DNA of 64,000 bases from Tundrisphaera lichenicola (GTDB lineage: Bacteria > Planctomycetota > Planctomycetia > Isosphaerales > Isosphaeraceae). Below, in pieces: positions 1-8,821 of this stretch. The translations under genes and the position numbers were made by a program. The notes under the pieces were generated by a model. It had not been told where the DNA came from. It did no database searches and saw only the letters and a program-made list of their open reading frames with translations. The stretch lies in contig NZ_CP195107.1 of the NCBI RefSeq assembly GCF_051175385.1, positions 62,001 through 126,000 on the forward strand. The letters are read 5' to 3'. The first letter of the stretch is position 1. Each line of letters opens with the position of its first letter.

Positions 1-3000
1 TGACGATCGAATTCGGGATCGCGATCTCGGCGACGGCCTGGTCCTGGGGATTCCCGACGGCGAAGAGCGAGTTGTTCGCGGGGTTGTATGCCAACGCCGA
101 GCCGCCATACTGGAATGATGAGGCCCCAGACTGTTGGGTGGGGACCCGGAACGCCCCGACATATTCGAGATTCGACTGGTCGAGGATCGGCAGCTGATTC
201 AGGCCAGTTGCCGCCGCGGCGGCGGTGGTGAAGGACCAGCTGAGGGAGGTCATCGCGTTTCCGGCGAGGTCCTTGGCTCCGGCGATGGTCGCGGTGTAGG
301 TGGCCCCGGCCGCGAGGTTCGCCGAGGGTCGCAACGTCGCCGTGTAGGTCGCGGCGTCGTAGGAGAGAGCGGCGGCGACGGCGGCCCCGGATGCGTTCTT
401 GAGCGTGAAGGCGATCGTGCCGGCCTGGACGGCCTCGCTGAAGGTGGCCGTGGGCGCGGTTGCCGCGTTGACGCCGGTCGCGCCGGGGGTCGGTGTCCGT
501 CCCGTCACCGTCGGAGGCGTCGTATCGCTGGGGGTGGCCGGTGCCGTGGTGAACGTCTCTGTGACGGGCGTCACCATCGCGTTTCCGGCGAGGTCCTTGG
601 CCCCGGCGATGGTCGCCGTGTAGGTTGTCGAGGAGGCCAGCGGCGTGGCCGGCGTCAGCACCGCCGTGTAGGTCGCGGCGTCGTAGGAGAGGGTTGCCGC
701 CACGGCGGCTCCGGCGGCATTTTTGAGCGTGAAGCTGATCGTGCTGACCTGGACGGCCTCGTTGAAGGTCGCCTTGGCAGTCACCGAGATGGGCACGTTG
801 GTGGCACTATTCCCGGGATTCTGGGCCACGACCGTTGGCGAGGTCGTGTCGCTGGGGTAGAGCTGGCTGGCGGGCACCACCGCCTTCGGGGTTGTCGGGC
901 TGCTCCACGACAGGCTAGCCACCGCGCTACCACCTTGCTCATAGTACTCCATCCGAATGTCGTACCGCTGGCCCGCCTGCATCGCGATCGTCCCGCTGTT
1001 CTCTGTCGCCCCGTGGTTCGTCCAGTTGTTGATCAACAACTTGCCGTCGACCCAGAGTCGGACGCCGTCGTCGCTGAGCGTGTAGAACGTGTATGTCTCG
1101 CTCTTCAGGGGCTGCACCTGGCCGGTCCAGCGGGCGCTGAACGTGTCCACCCCAAGGCCGGTCGCGGGCGAACCGCTCCCCCAGTTGAAGTTGACCGTCG
1201 GGTCGACCCGGCTGATTACCTTGCCGGTGAAGTCTTGGTTGTCGAAGTAGGTGGCCGCCAGGCCCGTTCCGTTGCCAATCGGCGTCGCCGCGGCGGCGGT
1301 GGTGAAGGACCAGCTGAGGGAGGTCATCGCGTTTCCGGCGAGGTCCTTGGCTCCGGCGATGGTCGCGGTGTAGGTGGCCCCGGCCGCGAGGTTCGCCGAG
1401 GGTCGCAACGTCGCCGTGTAGGTCGCGGCGTCGTAGGAGAGAGCGGCGGCGACGGCGGCCCCGGATGCGTTCTTGAGCGTGAAGGCGATCGTGCCGGCCT
1501 GGACGGCCTCGCTGAAGGTGGCCGTGGGCGCGGTTGCCGCGTTGACGCCGGTCGCGCCGGGGGTCGGTGTCCGTCCCGTCACCGTCGGAGGCGTCGTGTC
1601 GCTGGGGGTGGCCGGTGCCGTGGTGAAGGACCAGCTGAGGGAGGTCATCGCGTTTCCGGCGAGGTCCTTGGCTCCGGCGATGGTCGCGGTGTAGGTGGCC
1701 CCGGCCGCGAGGTTCGCCGAGGGTCGCAACGTCGCCGTGTAGGTCGCGGCGTCGTAGGAGAGAGCGGCGGCGACGGCGGCCCCGGATGCGTTCTTGAGCG
1801 TGAAGGCGATCGTGCCGGCCTGGACGGCCTCGCTGAAGGTGGCCGTGGGCGCGGTTGCCGCGTTGACGCCGGTCGCGCCGGGGGTCGGTGTCCGTCCCGT
1901 CACCGCCGGAGGCGTCGTGTCCCTGACTGTGGAAAGATATTCGTCGGCCCCGATGTCGGCCTTGCCGCCCACCGGGCGTGCCTCGCCGTCCCAGTCCATC
2001 GGCACGTTGGCCGAGGCAACGATTCGGTCGATGACGTTGGCCTGGGTCTTGGCGTTTGAGATGAGATGGAGGTTACCCGAAGCCGGATTCGCGAACATGT
2101 CGGCCGAGGCGGTCAGGTAATTGTTGGCGGCGGCGTAGGTCGCCCCATTACGCGAGCCCAGCGGCGCATCGGTCAGGTTACCCACGATCGGGATGTTCGT
2201 TGTTCCGGTGAACCGGACCTCGATCGACTTGGCCGTGTTGCCGTTCGTCAGGATCGAATTATTCTCCACCCTCGTGCCCGGCGAATCCCAGACGATGACC
2301 TGGGCGTCCGAGTCGGCCTTGCGGGTGGCGCTCATCAGACCGGGCTGCATGAAGATGAAGTTGTTCCGGATCACCCCACCCTGATGGTCAGACCCACTAT
2401 TGTCGTAGAGCCCAAAGGCAATCGCCCGGTCGCAGTTGATGAACGTGTTCCCCTCGGCGATTGTGTTGGCCGAGTGATTCCACATCAAGATCGCCGGATT
2501 CCACCAATTGCTCGTCGAGGCCGAGTCCGGCACGTGGAAATTTCGGAACATATTGGCGCGGATGATCCAGTTCTGCCCTCCATGGATGTCGACACCGTTG
2601 GTGTATCCGATGCCTCCACCATGATCGGTCTTGGGTGTACCGGCGGTGTACTCCATCACGGTGTACTGCACGCTCGAATTGCTGACGCCGACACCGCTAG
2701 CGGACAGCGTCCCCTTGATGAACTGCTCTCCGGCGTCGAAGAGCCGTGCGTGGTAAATCTGCACCGCCGATGCGCCAAACTCCCCCTTCAACTCGATCGG
2801 GTGGTAGTACACCTGGCCGATCGACAAATCTGCGATCGTCACTCTCTGCGCATTGTAGACCGAGATGCCCGAAGCCACGCCACCGAAGCTCGCGTTATCC
2901 ATCCCCTTGCCGAGCAGGACCACGTCGCTGAAATTATCCGTCTCTCCGCGGATGGTGACATCCGTGACCGCCCGGTTCTTGCCGATGTAAAGGGTGTTGG

Positions 3001-3244
3001 AGAGGTTATAAGTCCCCTTCTGGATGACGATCGTCTGGCCGGACTGGAGGTTGCCGACGGCATTCTGGAGAGTGGCATCCGAGTTTACCCAGATGGTATT
3101 GGGTCCGGGGGCCGGTGGGGCGCCCAGCGAGGACGCCAGGGTCGTCGGGTCGCCGGTGGAGAGGACCTGGCGGATCTCGAGTTGATCGAACACGGGACGG
3201 ACGGACGCGTGATGCCTACGGCGAGCTGACTTGGTGGGAATCAT
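1..3244 (-). CDS. Large LEPR-type surface protein (beta-helix, Ig-like repeats, PA14), 3' end cut by window
   Basis: Reading from the ATG at 3244 on the minus strand gives at least 1081 codons without a stop. The N-terminus (MIPTKSARRRH..., then LEIRQVLS near residue 25) resembles the LEPR-xLL motif of planctomycete exported giant proteins. Residues about 50-400 look like a right-handed beta-helix with repeated N/G-rich turns. Next come two Ig-like (SbsA/Big_5-type) domains around 440-650, a PA14 domain around 655-795 (YFDNQDFTG..., DDGVRLWVDG), two more Ig-like domains to about 1010, and a segment starting LPILDQSNLEYVGAF that runs off the window. By family it should be a secreted or cell-surface protein; its ligand is unknown. 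Near-identical DNA repeats lie inside it. The long open frames on the opposite strand are shadows of its skewed codon use. Confidence 0.85.
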   Translation of the reverse strand, partial: MIPTKSARRRHHASVRPVFDQLEIRQVLSTGDPTTLASSLGAPPAPGPNTIWVNSDATLQNAVGNLQSGQTIVIQKGTYNLSNTLYIGKNRAVTDVTIRGETDNFSDVVLLGKGMDNASFGGVASGISVYNAQRVTIADLSIGQVYYHPIELKGEFGASAVQIYHARLFDAGEQFIKGTLSASGVGVSNSSVQYTVMEYTAGTPKTDHGGGIGYTNGVDIHGGQNWIIRANMFRNFHVPDSASTSNWWNPAILMWNHSANTIAEGNTFINCDRAIAFGLYDNSGSDHQGGVIRNNFIFMQPGLMSATRKADSDAQVIVWDSPGTRVENNSILTNGNTAKSIEVRFTGTTNIPIVGNLTDAPLGSRNGATYAAANNYLTASADMFANPASGNLHLISNAKTQANVIDRIVASANVPMDWDGEARPVGGKADIGADEYLSTVRDTTPPAVTGRTPTPGATGVNAATAPTATFSEAVQAGTIAFTLKNASGAAVAAALSYDAATYTATLRPSANLAAGATYTATIAGAKDLAGNAMTSLSWSFTTAPATPSDTTPPTVTGRTPTPGATGVNAATAPTATFSEAVQAGTIAFTLKNASGAAVAAALSYDAATYTATLRPSANLAAGATYTATIAGAKDLAGNAMTSLSWSFTTAAAATPIGNGTGLAATYFDNQDFTGKVISRVDPTVNFNWGSGSPATGLGVDTFSARWTGQVQPLKSETYTFYTLSDDGVRLWVDGKLLINNWTNHGATENSGTIAMQAGQRYDIRMEYYEQGGSAVASLSWSSPTTPKAVVPASQLYPSDTTSPTVVAQNPGNSATNVPISVTAKATFNEAVQVSTISFTLKNAAGAAVAATLSYDAATYTAVLTPATPLASSTTYTATIAGAKDLAGNAMVTPVTETFTTAPATPSDTTPPTVTGRTPTPGATGVNAATAPTATFSEAVQAGTIAFTLKNASGAAVAAALSYDAATYTATLRPSANLAAGATYTATIAGAKDLAGNAMTSLSWSFTTAAAAATGLNQLPILDQSNLEYVGAFRVPTQQSGASSFQYGGSALAYNPANNSLFAVGNPQDQAVAEIAIPNSIV
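212..553 (-). repeat. Intragenic repeat copy A (Ig-like domain)
   Basis: This 342-bp block recurs at 1286-1627 with a single visible mismatch (the A in cgtatcgctg versus G). It encodes one Ig-like domain of the surface protein. Such near-identity at DNA level means recent duplication or ongoing homogenisation. Confidence 0.9.
1286..1627 (-). repeat. Intragenic repeat copy B (Ig-like domain)
   Basis: Second copy of the 342-bp block, 1074 bp from copy A. It abuts copy C, so B and C form a tandem pair with a 321-bp period, while A lies beyond the PA14 domain and a divergent Ig-like domain. Confidence 0.9.
1620..1921 (-). repeat. Intragenic repeat copy C (Ig-like domain)
   Basis: This 302-bp copy differs from copy B at one visible position (accgccgg versus accgtcgg) and follows it in tandem. 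It encodes the first Ig-like domain in protein order. Confidence 0.9.
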
Positions 3245-3922
3245 GGAGTTCCTTCTTGATGTTTGTAATCGTTAATTTGTAGATGTGCAGGCGAGCCTTA
3301 CGGGCCGTCACGTGTTGGCTCGCCGACGACGCGCGAAGTTGCCGCGTCGCAGGAGCCTCTACAGGGCACCGCGTCTGGACCTGGACATCCGCGATTGATC
3401 TCAATATGTGAGTCTAGAATGCGGAGGCAGGGATGTGGCGATTGGACGATCTTATCGGCGGATTCTCGGCGCGGCAACCCCGGTACAGTTCACAATACTG
3501 TATTTTACATAATATTTTATTCAATGTATAGATTGCTACTTGATATGCGCACTCCTTGTATGATTGATGTGATGGATTCGCCATAATCAGGCGAGATTGC
3601 ACCTTGCGGCATGCCCGATCGGGCGTACTCAACCATCAAGCCACGGTTCACGCCCGCAATGTGGGTAAACGGCAGGAATTGCAAGGTTTTCCCGATTTTA
3701 CGAATTGTTAATTTTTGTAAACAATTAGCATGAAGATCCTTAATGGATCAGTGATGTTCGCTGGCATTGATGTTTTGCTGTTCTTGAATGTCGGTTCTGA
3801 ATGAGAGATCAAACTAGTCTCGAGCCTGGTATTTTTTCTCGGCCAGCAACTCGCTTCGCTATTAAATAGCGAACATCTAAGCCACATAACAATGCTAAGT
3901 AAGCTGTAATTTGAATTAGAGC
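3245..3922. other. AT-rich intergenic region between divergent genes
   Basis: About 680 bp with markedly lower GC than its surroundings separate the surface-protein gene (minus) from the deacetylase gene (plus). A short AT-rich inverted repeat (AATTGTT ... AACAATT, 3703-3726) is visible. It must hold promoters for both genes, but no convincing -35/-10 pair stands out. Small open frames here have AT-biased, low-complexity translations and are not supported as genes. Confidence 0.5.
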
Positions 3923-5128
3923 ATGCGCAACAGATCAAATATTGACGATTCGGCATCGGAAGTCGGATTAACCCGCCCAACGGATCCCAGACTCATGACG
4001 CCTATTCTAAAGCGAAGTGATCGCGTGCATACATCGTCCGAAGTTCCGGAGGACGTCACGGCACGCGGCCGATGCCCGGTCGTCCTCAGCTTTGACGTCG
4101 AGGCTCACCACGAGATCGAAGCGGCCGCCCGCCTCCGTATCGACCCCGAGGTGGTCTCGCGCCACCGCGGGCGCGTTGCCCCGGCCACCCGCTGGATCCT
4201 CGATCAGCTCGCCGAGGGCGGACGTCGGGCGACTTTCTTCATCGTCGGCCAAATCGCACGATCCGATGCCGCACTCGTCCGAGAGATCCACGATGCCGGT
4301 CACGAGGTGGCTAGCCACGGTTGGAACCACCGACGGATCCAGACCATGAACCCCGCCGAGTTCCGCGAAGACCTTCGCCGGAGCAAGGACGCACTCGAGC
4401 AAGTCACCGGCGAGGCGGTTGTCGGATACCGGGCACCCACATTCAGCGTCGTTCCCAAGACGGCTTGGGCCCTCGACGCGATGGCCGAGCTGGGCTTCGT
4501 CTACGACTCGTCGATCTATCCGATACACCACGATCGCTACGGGGTGCCCGACGCCCCTAGGACCCCATTCCTGGCCTCCGGCCACCGGCACCAAATCCTC
4601 GAACTCCCGCCCGCGACCTGCCGCCTCCTGGGAGTCAACGTCCCTGTGGGAGGTGGTGGATACTTTCGGCTCCTACCGTCGGCGATTATGCTCCCCGCGA
4701 TCGATCACGCGGGGCGAACGTGTGACCCAAGCCCGGTGGTCCTCTACTTCCACCCTTGGGAATTCGACCCGGCGCAACCACGGCTGCCCTTGCCTTTATT
4801 GAGCCGATTCCGAACCTACGTCGGCATTAGGCGGAGTCGCGGACGGTTGGTCAGGCTGCTCGAACTCCACCCAGCCATCCGGGCGATTGACGAAGCTCGC
4901 CGACTCGCGGGCCAGCTTACGATGCTGCCCCAATTCTCACTCGTCGCTGATAACAGGGTCGTGAGCGCTCCAGATAGCGATTCGATCAGTGTGGATTCCC
5001 CGGATTCGGGCGAGCTCGACCTCCATCCGTTCGAGCCGAGTCCCCGCTGGTCCCCCGATCCGCTCGCCCCTGGCCACGGGCCGGCCTACCGTGAGGCCGC
5101 TCCTTCAACCAGGCTTGATCCAAGATAG
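3923..5128 (+). CDS. Exosortase-system (PEP-CTERM type) polysaccharide deacetylase
   Basis: The 401-residue protein matches the NodB-type carbohydrate esterase fold in its PEP-CTERM/exosortase-associated form. It has a SFDVEAH metal/catalytic motif near residue 57, TFFIVGQ near 107, and SHGWNH carrying the zinc-binding histidines near 133. RAPTFS and the YDSSIYP segment typical of that subfamily follow. The family hydrolyses N-acetyl groups of polysaccharide, usually during exopolysaccharide maturation. It is longer than the usual roughly 280 residues because of about 80 residues of D/P/S-rich tail. An internal ATG at 3994 is an alternative start, and neither start has a strong ribosome-binding site. 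A NusG-like regulator lies downstream beyond an IS element. Confidence 0.8.
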   Translation: MRNRSNIDDSASEVGLTRPTDPRLMTPILKRSDRVHTSSEVPEDVTARGRCPVVLSFDVEAHHEIEAAARLRIDPEVVSRHRGRVAPATRWILDQLAEGGRRATFFIVGQIARSDAALVREIHDAGHEVASHGWNHRRIQTMNPAEFREDLRRSKDALEQVTGEAVVGYRAPTFSVVPKTAWALDAMAELGFVYDSSIYPIHHDRYGVPDAPRTPFLASGHRHQILELPPATCRLLGVNVPVGGGGYFRLLPSAIMLPAIDHAGRTCDPSPVVLYFHPWEFDPAQPRLPLPLLSRFRTYVGIRRSRGRLVRLLELHPAIRAIDEARRLAGQLTMLPQFSLVADNRVVSAPDSDSISVDSPDSGELDLHPFEPSPRWSPDPLAPGHGPAYREAAPSTRLDPR

Positions 5129-5335
5129 TGATTGAGATCAACCAAAGTCTGGGGCTGCTCTGTCGCGGGGACGAAGCGGTCCATCTCCGTTGCGGGGCGT
5201 CAATGCGGACAGGCCCTCGCGGTCGGGCTGTTGATAGTCGTCTTCGCGTGGAACGGTCGGGAGAATTATCATTCGGGTGGAAGTACGGCGGGTGCGATGT
5301 AAAATCGGCTCAATCGAACAGTTTGTTGCATTCAA

Positions 5336-5345
5336 TGTTGGTGTG
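5336..5345. repeat. Target-site duplication of the ISAs1 element (left)
   Basis: The 10-bp sequence tgttggtgtg directly abuts the left terminal repeat and recurs exactly at 6645-6654, next to the right terminal repeat. A 10-bp duplication fits ISAs1-family insertion. Confidence 0.9.
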
Positions 5346-6644
5346 CAGGGCCAGCGCACACTAACGTATTGATGCTTTGACGACTTGCATGAGGAAGTCG
5401 TTGCTCCATCCGCAGCTTCGTCGCTTCATGGCGACGCTTTGGCGGCCGGGGTGCTGTCTCAGGAGCGAGAGGCTGAATCGGTTCAGCCAGGCCATGTTCT
5501 CGCGCAAGAGCTTCTCGCGGATGCGCGACTCGTCCTCGCGATAGGTCACGTCGAGGGTCCAGTGGCAGCCATTCTCCACCCCCCAGTGCGATCGCGCCGC
5601 GTGGGCGAACGCCCTGGCGTCCGGTTCCACCGCAAGGCTGCTGAGGAAGTATCGGACCTCGTCGGTGGACTTGCCGTCGCGGACGCTCTCGGAGATCACC
5701 ACCCCGATCGACTTCAGCCCCCGCCACGCCTGGAACCCCGGCAGGCTCTTCGGCGCTTCCAGCTGGATGCACGTCCGCGACTCGTGGCGGCCGTGGCTGG
5801 TCTTCTCGGCCTGGCAGCGGCCGAACGTCTCGCCCGCGAAATCGTCATCCCAACGCCCAAGGACGTGATCGACGACCGCCTGGTGGAGCGTCCCCTGATT
5901 CCCTTTCAGGGCCAGGAGATAATCCCCCTTGGCGGCGACGATCGCCCCGGCGATCTCCCTCTGACAGCCCATGGCGTCGATCGTCACCACCGCCCCGGCG
6001 ACGTCAACCAGCCTCAGCAACTCGGGGATCGCCGTGATCTCGTTGGACTTCTCGTCGCAGGCGACCTGGCCCAGCGACAGCCCGTACTCGCTGGCCCAGA
6101 CGCTCACCGAATGCAACGCCCCCAGCCCCTTCTTGCGGTCGTGGCTGCGACGCAGCGTCTTGCCGTCGACCGCCAGCGTCGGCCGCTCGACGCCGGTCTC
6201 GGCCGCGGCCTCGTCGCGCGACGTCCGCACCCAGGCGGCGAAGCACGCCTGGAACGCCTCGGGCCGGATCGCCATCAGCACACGACGGAATGAGTCCTTC
6301 CTCGGGACCCCGTTGGGCAGCGGCAGGACCGACGCGAGCCACTCCTCCTTGAGGGCCGCCCACCGCGCGATCGCCGTCGGCCCCGACGCCCCGGCCAGCC
6401 CCGCGATCAAGGCGATCACCACCACCGAGGCCAAGGGATGCTTCCGGTTGATCTCGGAACGTGGGCCCTCCAACTCCCGGAAATGCACCAGCACCTCGTC
6501 CAGCCCGAACCGTCGCGAATCCGCCATCGACCACCCCCATGCTCCACCCCAAGAAGCCGCATGGAAGATGGTCTACCCGAACCCAAGCCCCGGCGCAAGC
6601 CGTCAAACTCCTCCAAATCTACCCATAAGTGCGCGCCGGCCCTG
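5346..6644 (-). mobile_element. Intact ISAs1-family insertion sequence
   Basis: The element is 1299 bp. Its left end reads cagggccagcgcacactaa (5346-5364) and its right end is the near-perfect inverted copy (6626-6644), matching in 16 of 19 positions. A perfect 10-bp direct repeat (tgttggtgtg) flanks both sides. A single complete transposase gene occupies the element on the minus strand. The intact ends and exact duplication point to a recent insertion. Confidence 0.93.
5361..6527 (-). CDS. ISAs1 family transposase
   Basis: The 388-residue protein has the usual length and features of ISAs1 (H-repeat-associated) transposases. These include an N-terminal DDE_Tnp_1-associated region (HPLASVVVIALIAGLAGASG), the first catalytic aspartate in TLAVDGKTLRRS, a second in VTIDAMGCQ followed by GDYLLALKGNQ, and the C-terminal glutamate region HWGVENGCHWTLDVTYREDES. 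It catalyses excision and integration of the surrounding element. The frame is complete, ATG at 6527 to a stop just inside the left terminal repeat, so it is probably functional. A degraded relative lies at 7789-8365. Confidence 0.93.
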   Translation of the reverse strand: MADSRRFGLDEVLVHFRELEGPRSEINRKHPLASVVVIALIAGLAGASGPTAIARWAALKEEWLASVLPLPNGVPRKDSFRRVLMAIRPEAFQACFAAWVRTSRDEAAAETGVERPTLAVDGKTLRRSHDRKKGLGALHSVSVWASEYGLSLGQVACDEKSNEITAIPELLRLVDVAGAVVTIDAMGCQREIAGAIVAAKGDYLLALKGNQGTLHQAVVDHVLGRWDDDFAGETFGRCQAEKTSHGRHESRTCIQLEAPKSLPGFQAWRGLKSIGVVISESVRDGKSTDEVRYFLSSLAVEPDARAFAHAARSHWGVENGCHWTLDVTYREDESRIREKLLRENMAWLNRFSLSLLRQHPGRQSVAMKRRSCGWSNDFLMQVVKASIR

Positions 6645-6654
6645 TGTTGGTGTG
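6645..6654. repeat. Target-site duplication of the ISAs1 element (right)
   Basis: Second copy of the 10-bp direct repeat tgttggtgtg, immediately outside the right terminal inverted repeat. Confidence 0.9.
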
Positions 6655-6766
6655 CGCCCAGAGGACATCCTCTTTGTAACACGACATGATGGTCTCCATG
6701 GGCGGAGAGACAACTCATCCAAGCCACGAGTGACGGCTCATTGTCCGAGGCAATCCAAACAACCTA

Positions 6767-7348
6767 TTAGTTACCTTCGAATCCTTCGATCTGCCAGTCC
6801 TGCAAGGCAACCGATACTCCCCTGCCTAGGAAGCGGACGACGGCCGTGAAGTGGTCCTTCCCGTCGCGACGAATTACTGTGCCGACCAGACCCATCAGTG
6901 GGCCGCCGAGGATCCGAATTTTGGAACCTACCGGATGGGATGGCTCCGGGACCACTGGAAGACCCGAGCCGAGCACACGGTGGATCTGGCGGAGGTCGCG
7001 CTCTAGTCCTTCCTGGTCTCCGACCTCTAGGCAATTCACGAGGCAGTCGGTCCGGTACGCCTCCAGCCGCGCCAGGTCGTCGCCGAGTAGGAAGAGATAG
7101 CCGGTGAATAGCGGGACCTGCGAGCGGATCTTCCTCCCTCCGGGAGTACGGCCCTCCTTGATCGCCATCGGCAGGTAGAACGGGACGCGTCGCTCGAGAA
7201 GGTGGCGTGCCGCCGATTTCTCTTGCCTCGGCTTGACGTGCAGGCAGTGCCAACGACGTCCGTCCTCCGATTCCAACTCGAACCGAGGGCCTTCAGATGC
7301 CCAGAGGTCGGGTGGGTAAACTTCCGGCTCGGATGGGAGGATTGGCAT
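6767..7348 (-). CDS. NusG/RfaH-like transcription antitermination protein
   Basis: The 193-residue protein has an N-terminal NGN domain (WHCLHVKPRQEKSAARHLLERR, then FYLPM and PLFTGYLFL) and a C-terminal KOW motif (VGSKIRILGGPLMGLVGTVIR). This is the architecture of specialised NusG paralogues such as RfaH and UpxY, which bind RNA polymerase and promote readthrough of long polysaccharide operons. Its length and its position near an exosortase-type deacetylase favour such a locus-specific role over housekeeping NusG. The ATG at 7348 starts the conserved frame. The ISAs1 element lies about 110 bp beyond its stop, so any downstream operon partners may have been separated from it. Confidence 0.8.
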   Translation of the reverse strand: MPILPSEPEVYPPDLWASEGPRFELESEDGRRWHCLHVKPRQEKSAARHLLERRVPFYLPMAIKEGRTPGGRKIRSQVPLFTGYLFLLGDDLARLEAYRTDCLVNCLEVGDQEGLERDLRQIHRVLGSGLPVVPEPSHPVGSKIRILGGPLMGLVGTVIRRDGKDHFTAVVRFLGRGVSVALQDWQIEGFEGN

Positions 7349-7788
7349 GACGAGCCCTCACAATGATCGGATCCGGGAGGATCCGCCGACGGCGAGCCTT
7401 GCGACTCGCGGTGCGGGTCCATGCCCCGATCTTTTTGTAATTATTAAGGTTAGGCGTGATTCAACTTATTAATGAGTCGTACCATATGCGATACCTTAAC
7501 AGCGCCGTAAGTGCGCGTACATTCGACGCGGGCCGACGTCGCCAAGACAGATTCTAGCCTGCCAAGCCTCCGATCCGCCAGCCCGGGAGCACTTGCCTCA
7601 GGGTCAACCCGTCCGTCAGAATCAGACTTCTCTGCGTATGGTGGGAGTTGATTTTGCGGGGCTCCCCACTCCATGGCCCGCGAGCGCTTTCGGGTAGTTT
7701 CGACGGATGCTGACGGCTTGAGCTGTGGCGGGGATTCGAGTAGATCATCTTTCATGCGTCTCCACCGGACGGGCGTGTGAGGTGATCG
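7349..7788. other. Intergenic region with no supported gene
   Basis: About 440 bp between the NusG-like gene and the decayed transposase. Short open frames here show no recognisable protein and lack conserved features. The sequence presumably holds the promoter of the NusG-like gene, but no clear motif was found. Confidence 0.4.
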
Positions 7789-8365
7789 ATGGCGGGTCCG
7801 TAGCGAGTCGATCCGAACGCGGTCGTGGCACATAATCTATAGTTGAGGCATCTGTAGTCTTCGATCGACCCACGGCATCCGCTGGCCTCGGTGTTAACGA
7901 TCGTGATGATGACGGTACTCGCCGGAGCATCAGAGCCGACGGCGATTCTACGCTGGGCGGTCATCAAGTGAGTTCCTCTTCGGCGTCCTGAAGTTGTCCC
8001 ACGGCGAGCCGGGCAAGGACGTCCGCTGCCGTGGGCTGATCGCACCGGCCCCGAGGCTTTCCAGGCGTGCTTCGCTGCCTGGCTCCGTACCCATCGCAAT
8101 TAGTCGGCGACGACGAACGGTGTCGAGCGGCCGACGATGGCCGTTGACAAGAAGAGCTTGCGGCGAAGCCACGATTGACGGAACCGGCTGGGCGTTGCAT
8201 TCGGTGAGCGTCTGGGCTGGCGAATACAGCCTTTCGCCGGGAGTGTTCACTTACGCCGAGGAGTCCAACGAGATCGCAATGTCCTACGACGTCCTGAAGT
8301 TAATGGACGTCGCCGGCGGGGTTGTAATGATGGACGAGATAGGATCTCAGAAGGAGATCGGCGTG
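7789..8365 (+). pseudogene. Decayed ISAs1 transposase remnant
   Basis: Translated in pieces, this stretch lines up with the intact ISAs1 transposase of this window. MAG at the start is followed by stops, then HPLASVLTIV and LAGASEPTAILRWAVIK, then a stop. Further on come PEAFQACFAAWLRTHRN, then a stop, GVERPTMAVDKKSLRRSHD, then a stop, and finally LHSVSVWAGEYSLS and LKLMDVAGGVV. Several in-frame stops and frameshifts occur, and similarity fades after the second catalytic region near 8365. It is therefore an old, 3'-truncated copy in opposite orientation to the intact element, not a functional gene. The open frame 7994-8656 is an accident of this decay. Confidence 0.8.
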
Positions 8366-8821
8366 GCCGACGCCTTGTTGGTCGCCGCCGTGACAAACAT
8401 CGGAGTCTCGCTCATCCACTGGCACCATTTTGATAGTGGTCACCTCGCCCTTGGACAATTCGGCCGTCCCGGTTTTCTTAAGAGGTATCATCGAATGGCT
8501 CAATCGATGACGAGTGTCGGGTGCGTTGACTCAATGCATCATCATGGCGATCGTAAAGTATACATCTCGACATCAAACGCGATCGAACAGCGGCCGTTTC
8601 GAGCGACCTGTTGCACTTCTATGGAACCCTTTTCAGAGGGCATCGATGGTTTTTGAAGTGATCCAGGGATCTCGCACCGATCATCGCGATGTAATACGAG
8701 CGGTCGCCGAACAAAAACAATATCGGCATTAAAAACTGGTGTTGCGGCATCGAAGTTCATCGGTTTGATGCGCAAACCATTTCTCAGCAGCGATTTAAAT
8801 CAATATTCCCGTTTAGGATCG
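8366..8821. other. Region between ISAs1 remnant and ISAzo13 element; nothing recognised
   Basis: About 450 bp with no recognisable coding content. It may contain further degraded transposon sequence, since it lies between two mobile elements. GC content falls toward 8700-8820. Confidence 0.35.

Noticed and set aside
134..3229. Long open frames on the plus strand opposite the surface-protein gene
   Set aside because: Their translations are R/G-rich and repeat only because the minus-strand gene repeats. The minus-strand frame shows real LEPR, Ig-like and PA14 domains.
3708..3980. Small minus-strand protein in the AT-rich gap
   Set aside because: Low-complexity translation, no ribosome-binding site and overlap with the deacetylase start.
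5128..5364. Small protein gene after the deacetylase
   Set aside because: The frame runs through the ISAs1 target duplication and into its terminal repeat and has no recognisable features.
7994..8656. Intact 220-residue gene on the plus strand
   Set aside because: It covers part of the decayed ISAs1 transposase in mixed frames; only a short segment (about LHSVSVWAGEYSLS) matches.
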